NCBI GenBank assembly: GCA_028866355.1
Contig: JAGWIH010000171.1
Coordinates: forward strand, 1-5,366
DNA from: Alphaproteobacteria bacterium
Lineage (GTDB): Bacteria > Pseudomonadota > Alphaproteobacteria > ATCC43930 > CGMCC-115725
Length of the DNA: 5,366 nucleotides
Direction: 5' to 3'
Shown here piece after piece: positions 1-4,443 of the stretch. Under the pieces are notes generated by a model. The model was not told the DNA's origin, searched no databases, and worked only from the letters and a program-made list of their open reading frames with translations. Numbering within the stretch: the stretch's first letter is position 1; each line of letters begins with the position of its first letter. A program made the position numbers and the translations under genes.

Positions 1-467
1 CCGGTCCGTCGCTGTCGCCGTTCAACGCCTGGCTGCTGGTCAAAGGGCTCGAGACGCTGGAGATGCGCGTCCGCCGCCAATGCGAGGTCGCGCTGGCCGT
101 GGCGCGGTTCCTGGAGAAACATCCGAAGGTCAAGCGCACGCTTTATCCGGGCCTCGCGTCGCATCCGCAGCATGATCTTGCCGCCCAGCAGATGACCGGT
201 TTCGGCAGCGTCGTCTGCTTCGAGGCCGGCACGTCGAAGGATCAGGCGTTCCGCGTGATGAACGCGCTCAAGCTCGTCGACATCTCCAACAACCTCGGCG
301 ACACCAAGAGCCTGAGCACCCATCCGGCGACGACGACGCACCGCCGGCTGTCGCCGGAGGAGCGCGCCGCTCTCGGCATCTCCGACGCGTTCATCCGCAT
401 CTCGGCCGGCATCGAGGATGAAGCCGATCTGATCGCCGATCTCGACCAGGCGCTGAAACAGATCTGA
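1..467 (+). CDS. metZ: O-succinylhomoserine sulfhydrylase-like PLP enzyme, C-terminal part (5' truncated)
   Basis: The frame is open from base 3 and ends with TGA at 465-467, so 154 C-terminal residues are visible and the start lies before the window. The family (Cys/Met metabolism PLP enzymes, fold type I) includes cytosolic O-succinyl- or O-acetylhomoserine sulfhydrylase, cystathionine gamma-synthase and methionine gamma-lyase, which make or break C-S bonds in methionine/cysteine metabolism. Visible hallmarks are GPSLSPFNAWLLVKGLETL at the left edge, the conserved segment TKSLSTHPATTTHRRLSPEE, and FIRISAGIEDEADLIADL, whose Arg normally binds the substrate carboxylate. The PLP-binding Lys lies upstream and cannot be seen. 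The wording of these motifs is closest to MetZ as I remember it, but the sub-family is an inference. The gene converges on the repressor gene at 523-1266, with a 55-bp gap that holds hairpins. Confidence 0.85.
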   Translation, partial: GPSLSPFNAWLLVKGLETLEMRVRRQCEVALAVARFLEKHPKVKRTLYPGLASHPQHDLAAQQMTGFGSVVCFEAGTSKDQAFRVMNALKLVDISNNLGDTKSLSTHPATTTHRRLSPEERAALGISDAFIRISAGIEDEADLIADLDQALKQI

Positions 468-471
468 TCGC

Positions 472-505
472 CCGCCGTACGCTAACGGCGGCCGGGCGCC
501 GCCCG
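472..505. terminator. Hairpin pair between convergent genes, possible bidirectional terminator
   Basis: CCGCCGT (472-478) pairs with ACGGCGG (485-491) around a 6-base loop. A second 5-bp stem CGGGC/GCCCG with a triloop follows at 493-505. The pair sits in the 55-bp gap between the stop codons of the metZ-like gene and the repressor gene. There is no T-tract on either strand, so this is not a canonical intrinsic terminator; the role is inferred from position. Confidence 0.4.
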
Positions 506-522
506 AAACCGGCGGAAGCGGC

Positions 523-1266
523 CTAGAGCCAGCGCCATTGGCCGATGACGCGGCCCTGGATATAGGCTTCGGTCAGCGTACGCTCGTAGCCCTCGTACTT
601 CGGATTGTCCGAGGTGATGCGTACACGCGGCGGCGCGCTGTGCGGCACGACTTGGCAGCGTTTCACCACCAGCCCGAGCCCGTCCCACACCACGAACACG
701 CCCGGCGGGCTCGGATTGCGGTCGCCGGTGTCGACCAGAATGCGCTGCCCCGGCTGCAGCGTCGGCTCCATGCTGTCGCCCATCACGGTGATGATGCGCA
801 GATCGCTGGCCGGCGCGGTCGAATAGTGCCGCACCATGCCGCTCGGCAGGGACCATTCGTCGACGATCTTCTCGCCGCTGCCGGTCAGGCCGTCGCCGGC
901 CGCGGCGCGGACGTCGAGCTCCGGAATCCGCAGAATTCGGCCCGCCGCCTCGTTTTTGGCCTGGCTCGCTGCCAGCGTGCCGGCCGGCCGCTCGCCGGTC
1001 GCGTCGACGCCGGCAAGCGCGTAAAGCTCGGCCGCGTCGATTCCGGCCGGCGCGAAAAGCGGCACCAGCTTGAGAACCAGTTCCAAAGGCAGCAGCGGCT
1101 TCTTGAAGCGGTCTTCGTAATGCTGATACGAGCTGCCGTATTCCATGCCGAGCGCCTGCGCCACCTGGCGGATCGACAGGCCGGCGCGTTGCCGGAGCTG
1201 CTTCAGTTTGCGCGAAGCGATTGAGACCGCGGCCATGCGCGAAGTCTGTACGCTTCCGCCGTCCAT
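523..1266 (-). CDS. XRE-family HTH / S24 peptidase (LexA/CI-like) transcriptional repressor
   Basis: A 247-aa protein from the ATG whose first base is 1266. The N-terminal half is an XRE-like helix-turn-helix (about residues 20-80, around QRAGLSIRQVAQALGMEYGS). The C-terminal half is a LexA/CI-type S24 domain: ELDVRAAAGDG carries the Ala-Gly pair (A123-G124) at the usual self-cleavage position, VMGDSMEPTL holds the catalytic Ser (S165), and LGLVVKRC the catalytic Lys (K202). All parts needed for RecA-stimulated self-cleavage are therefore present. Other in-frame ATGs lie at 1278 and 1236; none has a good Shine-Dalgarno. I prefer 1266 because a -10-like TAAAAT just upstream would give a nearly leaderless mRNA, as with lambda cI. 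The gene is divergent from the two-gene unit at 1375-2218, its likely target along with itself. A host stress regulator is an alternative to a prophage origin. Confidence 0.85.
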   Translation of the reverse strand: MDGGSVQTSRMAAVSIASRKLKQLRQRAGLSIRQVAQALGMEYGSSYQHYEDRFKKPLLPLELVLKLVPLFAPAGIDAAELYALAGVDATGERPAGTLAASQAKNEAAGRILRIPELDVRAAAGDGLTGSGEKIVDEWSLPSGMVRHYSTAPASDLRIITVMGDSMEPTLQPGQRILVDTGDRNPSPPGVFVVWDGLGLVVKRCQVVPHSAPPRVRITSDNPKYEGYERTLTEAYIQGRVIGQWRWL

Positions 1267-1272
1267 GGCTAT

Positions 1273-1285
1273 ACGCATTTTACGT
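1273..1285. promoter_or_regulatory. Imperfect dyad, candidate operator
   Basis: ACGCATTTTACGT is an interrupted near-palindrome: arms ACGCA and TACGT match at 4 of 5 paired positions around TTT. It covers the minus-strand -10 and touches the plus-strand -35 (1285-1290), so a bound repressor would affect both promoters. Binding is inferred from position only. Confidence 0.3.
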
Positions 1286-1304
1286 TGACATGGCGGCCGA
1301 TCGA
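1277..1304 (-). promoter_or_regulatory. Putative repressor promoter (sigma70-like)
   Basis: On the minus strand, TAAAAT (1282-1277) matches the TATAAT -10 box at 5 of 6 bases. With a 16-base spacer the -35 would be TCGATC (1304-1299), which matches only 3 of 6. Transcription would start near 1270, only about 4 bases before the preferred ATG at 1266. The weak -35 would fit a promoter that depends on an activator or on autoregulation; this is inference. Confidence 0.35.
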
Positions 1305-1313
1305 GCGTACGGT
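1285..1313 (+). promoter_or_regulatory. Putative sigma70-like promoter of the two-gene unit
   Basis: A perfect TTGACA (1285-1290), a 17-base spacer and TACGGT (1308-1313; T1, A2 and T6 of the -10 box conserved) point towards the gene starting at 1375. The start of transcription would fall near 1320, giving a leader of about 55 bases. The -35 is consensus and the -10 is weak at the middle positions. Confidence 0.5.
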
Positions 1314-1343
1314 GATCCCAAGCGGCCGGACGCCGATCGTGCG
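1296..1343. repeat. 12-base direct repeat in the divergent control region, candidate operators
   Basis: GCCGATCGAGCG (1296-1307) and GCCGATCGTGCG (1332-1343) agree at 11 of 12 bases and are 36 bases apart. Each has a CGATCG palindromic core. The first lies in the spacer between the -35 and -10 of the plus-strand promoter, the second just downstream of the expected transcription start. That placement suits repressor sites, but CGATCG-like words are common in GC-rich DNA. Confidence 0.35.
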
Positions 1344-1374
1344 CCGGCTGCGGATCCCCAAGGGAAAATGACCG

Positions 1375-1674
1375 ATGGTGGCGAAAATCTGGACCCACGA
1401 CGACCTGCTCCCGGACGAGAACAAAACAAGTACGACCGTAGCGCGGTCAACGCCCTCTGTCACGCCCGCCGAACCGCCGCGCGCCGGCCCGTGCGGTTAT
1501 GGGGTCGAGTCCGGCGCAACACCGTTCTGCGACCGGCCGGCGGTCGCCGGCAGTCCCTATTGCGCCTGGCATCGCGCGCTGTGCGCCGTCGCCCCGGAAT
1601 TTTTCGACGAGAACGACGATGAACGTCTCGCCGGTCTCGACCTGCCGGTGCCCGCGATCGCGCACGACGAATGA
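1375..1674 (+). CDS. Small protein with GcrA-C-terminus-like Cys/His motif
   Basis: A 99-aa protein from ATG 1375, preceded by a good Shine-Dalgarno (AAGGGA, 1360-1365, 9-base gap). An out-of-frame ATG at 1368 is too close to that site. The first 38 residues are polar and Pro/Thr-rich. The middle carries C40-x11-C52-x10-C63-x2-H66 in GPCGYG...FCDRPAVAGSPYCAWH, which could bind a metal. This resembles the C-terminal segment of GcrA, the alphaproteobacterial sigma70-associated cell-cycle regulator (pattern ...FCG...G.PYC..H). GcrA's N-terminal DNA-binding helix-turn-helix is absent, so the protein might act through protein contacts only; that is inference. The tail (EFFDENDDERL) is acidic. It is the first gene of the unit divergent from the S24 repressor, and its stop overlaps a mini-ORF leading to the next gene. 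No function is assigned. Confidence 0.75.
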   Translation: MVAKIWTHDDLLPDENKTSTTVARSTPSVTPAEPPRAGPCGYGVESGATPFCDRPAVAGSPYCAWHRALCAVAPEFFDENDDERLAGLDLPVPAIAHDE

Positions 1675-1694
1675 CAATGCCGCACCCGCGATGA
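1671..1694 (+). other. Seven-codon mini-ORF linking two genes (possible translational coupling)
   Basis: ATG at 1671 overlaps the stop of the upstream gene (ATGA, 1671-1674). The frame encodes MTMPHPR, and its own TGA (1692-1694) overlaps the ATG of the next gene (ATGA, 1691-1694). There is no Shine-Dalgarno before 1691, so terminating ribosomes could be handed on in two steps. The overlaps are seen; the coupling is inferred. Confidence 0.3.
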
Positions 1695-2218
1695 CCCGCG
1701 CGCGCAAATCCCGCCCGCCCCGGATCGAGGCGCTCGCGCCGACCCCCGAGCGCTGGGCGAAAGGCGATTTGGCCTTGCTGCCGCGCGCCATCGCCGACGA
1801 GCATGGAAGGCCGGCGCGGCCCTATCGCGCCGAAGACACGCTCGCGCGCCTCCAGCGCCAAGGCGCGATCACCGGCGAGATGCGCCAGGCCGGCGATGAT
1901 TTCCATGCGCTGTTCATGCTGGCGCAGCTCGATCCGTTGGGCGCACCCGATTTGCGCCGCGTGCCGCACGCCGCGCGCGAGCTGCCGGTCTCGGCGCGCG
2001 CCTTGGAGGCGCGGCGCAAGGTGTGGTCCGCGCTGAGGGCGCTCGGCGGCGCGGCGTCGCCGGCCGGGTCCTGCGTTTGGCACGTGCTCGGCTGCGGCTG
2101 GACGCTGAAGGATTGGAGCCTGCGTGCCGGCTGGAACGGCCGTGCGCTGTCGCCCGAAGCCGCGTCGGGCATTCTGCTTGGCGCGCTCGGCGCGCTCCAG
2201 GCCTTCTACGGCTTGTAG
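1691..2218 (+). CDS. Conserved hypothetical protein, DUF6456-like
   Basis: A 175-aa protein starting at ATG 1691, 16 bases after the upstream stop; no other start fits in this frame before the coding signal. There is no clear Shine-Dalgarno, so translation probably depends on the gene before it. Residues 50-95 (AEDTLARLQRQGAITGEMRQ then FHALFMLAQLDPLG) form a helical block. Residues 105-120 (LEARRKVWSALRALGG) and the C-terminal block 125-175 (VWHVLGCGWTLKDWSLRAGW, ILLGALGALQAFYGL) follow. The layout and the ending in ..YGL resemble small alphaproteobacterial proteins of the DUF6456 type, some of which lie in phage-like or regulatory contexts; this is from memory and unverified. There is no signal peptide or membrane helix. 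The last codons lie inside a sequence that is duplicated at 3919-4032. The function is unknown, but the location implies control by the divergent repressor. Confidence 0.75.
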   Translation: MTRARKSRPPRIEALAPTPERWAKGDLALLPRAIADEHGRPARPYRAEDTLARLQRQGAITGEMRQAGDDFHALFMLAQLDPLGAPDLRRVPHAARELPVSARALEARRKVWSALRALGGAASPAGSCVWHVLGCGWTLKDWSLRAGWNGRALSPEAASGILLGALGALQAFYGL

Positions 2219-2305
2219 GCTTTCCCCGTCATCGCGCGGCGCGCATGCGACGAAGCGATCCAGAAAAACCAAGGGGATTGCTTCGCCTGCGGCTGGCAAT
2301 GACGG
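2192..2305. repeat. Dispersed palindromic repeat, copy 1, with duplicated flank
   Basis: The core 2228-2305 (78 bp) starts GTCATCGCG and ends GGCAATGACGG; its ends are inverted (GTCAT.GCG ... CG.AATGAC, and GAAGCGATCC ... GGATTGCTTC), so it can fold into a long hairpin. It aligns without gaps to 3955-4032 with 11 mismatches in 78. The homology continues leftwards through 2192-2227 into the last codons of the DUF6456-like gene. It belongs to the family of GTCATTGCGAGCGAAG-type palindromes scattered through Bradyrhizobium-like genomes (from memory). It could also act as the 3' end or terminator of the upstream mRNA. Confidence 0.85.
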
Positions 2306-2543
2306 CCGAAGGCCACGCGCGCCGCCGCTGACGCCCGCCGATCGAGCGCGCAGCGCAGGGGGCGTCTTGACGACGATCCTTGCTTCGGGGCGCGTAAGTC
2401 CATAAGGTGCGTCGATGATGAGGCCGGGTTTGGCCGGCTATTTGGGCTGCCCTCAGGGTGAGTCCGATCCTGTACCCAGTTCCCCCTCAATAACCCATCC
2501 GTCGCCGCATCCTGCGGGCGACGTTTTTTTGGAGTTCTCAGCA
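2306..2543 (+). promoter_or_regulatory. Upstream region and leader of the cold-shock gene
   Basis: No convincing gene is seen here; with the repeat before it, 2219-2543 is non-coding. A weak promoter may be TTGCTT (2380-2385), 17 bases, TAAGGT (2403-2408), giving a leader of about 130 bases, in keeping with the long leaders of cold-shock mRNAs. TTGACG at 2367-2372 is another possible -35, but it has no good partner. A small hairpin GCCGG/CCGGC lies at 2423-2438, and the terminator-like hairpin comes at the end. Confidence 0.4.
2500..2530 (+). terminator. Terminator-like hairpin directly before the cspA ribosome-binding site (attenuator candidate)
   Basis: CGTCGCC (2500-2506) pairs with GGCGACG (2517-2523). 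The inner GCA/TGC adds three pairs around a TCC loop, with one bulged G (2516). Seven T's (2524-2530) follow at once: the full form of an intrinsic terminator. The next base begins the GGAG Shine-Dalgarno of the cold-shock gene. It may end transcripts from upstream, or attenuate cspA transcription from a promoter within the leader. Confidence 0.7.
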
Positions 2544-2750
2544 ATGGCTATCGGCACTGTTAAGTGGTTCAACGCGCAAAAGGGCTACGGTTTCATCCAG
2601 CCCGAAAGCGGCAGCAAGGACGTTTTCGTGCATATTTCCGCGCTCGAGCGCGCCGGCATCGGCTCCTTGAACGAGGGACAAAAGGTCAGCTTCGATCTCG
2701 AGCAAGGCCAGCAAGGCAAGACTTCGGCCGTCAATCTGAAGCTCGTCTAA
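2544..2750 (+). CDS. cspA: Cold-shock domain protein, CspA family
   Basis: A complete 68-aa single cold-shock domain (OB-fold), the usual length for the family. The RNA-binding motifs are intact: RNP1 KGYGFI (residues 13-18) and RNP2 VFVHIS (27-32), with the conserved N-terminal GTVKWFN. Such proteins bind single-stranded RNA/DNA in the cytoplasm, melt RNA secondary structure and can act as transcription antiterminators. The start at 2544 is fixed by GGAG (2531-2534), 9 bases upstream; an ATG further upstream in frame would add non-homologous residues and run through the terminator hairpin. The gene appears monocistronic, with a hairpin before and after it. A terminator-like structure touching its ribosome-binding site suggests leader control. 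Which paralogue it is (cold-induced or constitutive) cannot be told. Confidence 0.95.
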   Translation: MAIGTVKWFNAQKGYGFIQPESGSKDVFVHISALERAGIGSLNEGQKVSFDLEQGQQGKTSAVNLKLV

Positions 2751-2757
2751 CGGGCCA

Positions 2758-2786
2758 CGCCCGGACGGCGATTGCCGGGCGAATTT
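2758..2786 (+). terminator. Probable cspA terminator
   Basis: CGCCCGG (2758-2764) pairs perfectly with CCGGGCG (2775-2781) around a 10-base loop, 8 bases after the cspA stop. It is followed by AATTT, a short and weak T-tract. The position and the all-GC stem support termination. Confidence 0.55.
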
Positions 2787-2823
2787 CTCCCGATCCGTCG
2801 GTTCGGGTACGCGCCTTTCTGAA

Positions 2824-2949
2824 ATGCGGCATGGCAGGGGACGTCTTCGTCTCCTTCCGCTGCCCGCTTTTGCCTCGGAGATTCGCGCGGCCAAGGCGGC
2901 CTCGATCGAGGTCGACGGCGCCGCGCTCGATCGCGGCGAAGGCTATTAG
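2824..2949 (+). CDS. Possible 41-aa ORF or gene fragment
   Basis: ATG 2824 opens a 41-residue frame ending at TAG 2947-2949. The second half (ASEIRAAKAASIEVDGAALD) has strongly GC-rich third positions, as real genes here do, and a plausible alpha-helical composition. The first half (RLRLLPLPAFA) is loosely signal-peptide-like but very short. There is no Shine-Dalgarno. It may be a real small protein, the end of a decayed gene, or chance; otherwise 2787-2963 holds nothing recognisable. Confidence 0.2.
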   Translation: MRHGRGRLRLLPLPAFASEIRAAKAASIEVDGAALDRGEGY

Positions 2950-2963
2950 TCGGGAATCGGACG

Positions 2964-3254
2964 ATGCTGGCTGTTGCGGTCGAAGACATCGGTCGAAGCG
3001 AGCAAGTTCTCCATGGAACGCGGGAACGGCAATTGTGGTGTGCCGTCATCGGTCGTGCGCTCCAGGACGCGTTGGACGACGTGGCGACCGTTTCGAGCCG
3101 CCTTTTGCGCGCGCAGATCCGCGAGGATGCGCGCAACTGGTTCATCCGCAACGGTGCGGATTTCCAGGCCGCGTGCAACGCCGCCGGCTACGACCCGGGC
3201 GTGCTGCGGCCGCGGGTGCTTCGCATGATCGGCGCCGAACCGCCGCGGCTCTGA
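2964..3254 (+). CDS. Hypothetical protein (96 aa)
   Basis: A 96-aa protein from ATG 2964, with GGGAA at 2952-2956 as a modest ribosome-binding site, 7 bases away. It looks helical and soluble, without signal peptide or membrane segment. The C-terminal half, REDARNWFIRNGADFQAACN then AGYDPGVLRPRVLRMI (residues 53-89), resembles a short motif (aromatic-rich helix, DF..xC..AG.DP..VR) that I recall from small alphaproteobacterial and phage-associated proteins. That is a loose likeness, not an identification. The next gene starts 25 bases after its stop on the same strand, so the two probably share an mRNA. Function unknown. Confidence 0.6.
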   Translation: MLAVAVEDIGRSEQVLHGTRERQLWCAVIGRALQDALDDVATVSSRLLRAQIREDARNWFIRNGADFQAACNAAGYDPGVLRPRVLRMIGAEPPRL

Positions 3255-3279
3255 CGGGAAGATTGCAAGGAGATCGTTG

Positions 3280-3528
3280 ATGGGACGTACGGAACTCGAG
3301 GCCGCGCGAAACCGGGCGCAAACCTTGTTCGGCAAAGGCAACAAGGCGGACAAGGCCAAGGACGACGAATTCTTCCGCGCCCGGGATGAAGAGCGGCAGA
3401 AGGAAGCGGCGAAAACGACGCGCCTGCGCGCGCTGCGCCTGGAGAAAGAAGCCAAGGAAAAAGCAGAAAAAGACGAAGCGGACAAAAAAGCGGCCACCGC
3501 CGCGGCGCGGCGCAAGCCGGCGCTCTAG
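3280..3528 (+). CDS. Small, highly charged Lys/Glu/Ala-rich helical protein (82 aa)
   Basis: An 82-aa protein from ATG 3280, chosen over the in-frame TTG at 3277 because the strong Shine-Dalgarno AAGGAG (3267-3272) is 7 bases from the ATG. The start reads MGRTELEAARNRAQTLFGKG; residues 22-80 are almost wholly charged or Ala (DEERQKEAAKTTRLRALRLE, then KEAKEKAEKDEADKK), a predicted continuous helix or coiled coil ending in basic RRKPAL. Small proteins of this kind (an N-terminal ..RA..LF.K segment, then TTRLRALRL-like wording) occur in alphaproteobacteria with no known role. The gene probably lies in one transcription unit with its neighbours at 2964 and 3567. It could bind nucleic acid or act as a coiled-coil adaptor, but nothing in the sequence proves either. 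Confidence 0.7.
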   Translation: MGRTELEAARNRAQTLFGKGNKADKAKDDEFFRARDEERQKEAAKTTRLRALRLEKEAKEKAEKDEADKKAATAAARRKPAL

Positions 3529-3566
3529 CCCGTTGTTGAAAACAGCAAAAGACGGACCGCAAAAAC

Positions 3567-3860
3567 ATGCCCCACCGCACCTCGTTCAAGGCCGCGCCTG
3601 AATACGAGACGGGCGAGCGCTGGATTATTTCCTGGGAAACGCGCCGGCCGGATTCCGGGGAATGGAGCCAAGCGGTCGAGAAATCCGAGGCCGGCGCGGT
3701 CGAGCGCGCCCGCCAATTCATCAAGCTGGGGTTCATCGTCTTCCAGATCGCCGGTCCTGCGGGCGTGTTCCTGGACGAAGCGGAGATCGCGCGGCGGTTT
3801 CAAGCGCCGGTCGCCGCGAAAAAACTTCGTGTACCGGACGAACCGCCGCCGGCCGTATAG
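3567..3860 (+). CDS. Hypothetical protein (97 aa)
   Basis: A 97-aa protein from ATG 3567, 38 bases after the previous stop; no good Shine-Dalgarno is seen. RWIISWETRRPDSGEWSQAV (residues 18-37) reads like two beta strands with a turn. VERARQFIKLGFIVFQIAGP (45-64) is a helix then a strand, and AGVFLDEAEIARRFQ (65-79) a strand then a helix, so a small alpha/beta domain is likely. The Pro-rich tail (PDEPPPAV) is probably disordered. There is no signal peptide or membrane helix. I do not recognise the family. It is the last of three small same-strand genes; after it comes a 325-bp gap with the second repeat copy. Confidence 0.6.
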   Translation: MPHRTSFKAAPEYETGERWIISWETRRPDSGEWSQAVEKSEAGAVERARQFIKLGFIVFQIAGPAGVFLDEAEIARRFQAPVAAKKLRVPDEPPPAV

Positions 3861-4185
3861 CCATCGAACGCGGTCCCGCGCCTGATGCGCCGCTTGCGCC
3901 TGCGGATCGGGCGCCGTGGCGTTCCAGGCATTCTACGGCTTGTCGGTTTGTCCCGTCATCGCGAGGCGCGAATGCGACGAAGCGATCCGGAGGAACAAAC
4001 TGGATTGCTTCGCCTTTGGCTCGCAATGACGGTCAAAAGCGGGTCGCCCTTTCCAAGCGCTACCGCGGCCGCCACATTGGCGCGATGCAGATCCGCGCCG
4101 CATCCGAGTCGGCCGCGCGATTGCGTATGGGCGTGCGGCAGTGCCAAGCTGTGGGCGAAATTCTGGGCGAGCGCGGAGGCGGATC
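3861..4185. other. Non-coding gap holding repeat copy 2
   Basis: No convincing gene is seen in these 325 bases. The left and middle part (3919-4032) is the duplicated palindromic repeat with its flank. 4033-4185 leads to the Shine-Dalgarno (GGAGG, 4175-4179) of the next gene. I found no clear sigma70 promoter for that gene. Confidence 0.6.
3919..4032. repeat. Dispersed palindromic repeat, copy 2, with a fossil of a gene end
   Basis: The 78-bp core 3955-4032 (GTCATCGCGAGGCGCG ... GGCTCGCAATGACGG) aligns without gaps to 2228-2305. The flank 3919-3954 matches 2192-2227 (about 6 mismatches in 36), including TTCTACGGCTTGT. Read in frame, this flank gives FQAFYGLS, matching the LQAFYGL terminus of the DUF6456-like protein at 1691-2218. 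It is therefore a duplicated gene 3' end plus repeat, in the same orientation as copy 1, with no matching gene body upstream. Confidence 0.85.
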
Positions 4186-4443
4186 ATGCCGTGGAAACAT
4201 CGCTGGCATCGTTGGCTGACCAGGAACTGGGACGATGCCGAGTGGCACGGCTGGGAGGCGAGCGCGCTTCGCATCGTCTATCTCACCGTCTGCATGCTCG
4301 GCACATTGCTGGTCGCGCCGCTGATCCTGTCGGAATTCCTGCACAGCTTCTTCTCGGGCATCGCGGTCGCGGCGGCGATCTTTCTGGTCTATTCGTGGGT
4401 CGTCGTCGGCCACTATCCGGAAGAGCCGCCGGAAGGCGCCTGA
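4186..4443 (+). CDS. Small two-helix membrane protein (85 aa)
   Basis: An 85-aa protein from ATG 4186, fixed by GGAGG (4175-4179) 6 bases upstream; an in-frame GTG at 4141 would add 15 residues but would place the Shine-Dalgarno inside the gene. The N-terminus (MPWKHRWHRWLTRNWDDAEW) is basic and Trp-rich, then two hydrophobic helices follow: about 28-48 (ALRIVYLTVCMLGTLLVAPL) and 55-75 (FFSGIAVAAAIFLVYSWVVV). The C-terminus is HYPEEPPEGA. This predicts an inner-membrane hairpin with both ends probably cytoplasmic (basic N-terminus). I do not recognise the family. The gene stands alone between the repeat copy 2 region and the start-less frame after its stop. Confidence 0.7.
   Translation: MPWKHRWHRWLTRNWDDAEWHGWEASALRIVYLTVCMLGTLLVAPLILSEFLHSFFSGIAVAAAIFLVYSWVVVGHYPEEPPEGA

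Noticed and set aside
538..1224. A 228-codon plus-strand frame
   Set aside because: It is antisense to the S24 repressor, whose catalytic motifs are complete.
1221..1622. A plus-strand frame crossing the divergent control region
   Set aside because: It overlaps the promoters and the gene at 1375, which has the good ribosome-binding site and the conserved Cys/His pattern.
1460..2299. A 279-codon minus-strand frame
   Set aside because: It is the shadow of the two-gene unit at 1375-2218; the composition is Arg/Ala/Gly-rich, no domain is visible, and it runs through the palindromic repeat.
2415..2543. An N-terminal extension of the cold-shock protein from the ATG at 2415
   Set aside because: The added 43 residues are unlike any Csp, the frame runs through the terminator-like hairpin, and the ATG at 2544 has the GGAG site.
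2564..3280. A 238-codon plus-strand frame over cspA and the next gene
   Set aside because: It is an out-of-frame shadow; the product is an Arg-rich low-complexity sequence.
3933..4026. Short frames over repeat copy 2 with FVPSSRGANATKR or IASQRRSNP type wording
   Set aside because: Such peptides are typical false translations of the GTCATTGCGAG-type palindrome.
4084..4219. A small frame MQIRAASESAARLRMGVRQC and onward
   Set aside because: It has no ribosome-binding site, overlaps the better-supported membrane-protein start at 4186 in another frame, and has no recognisable features.
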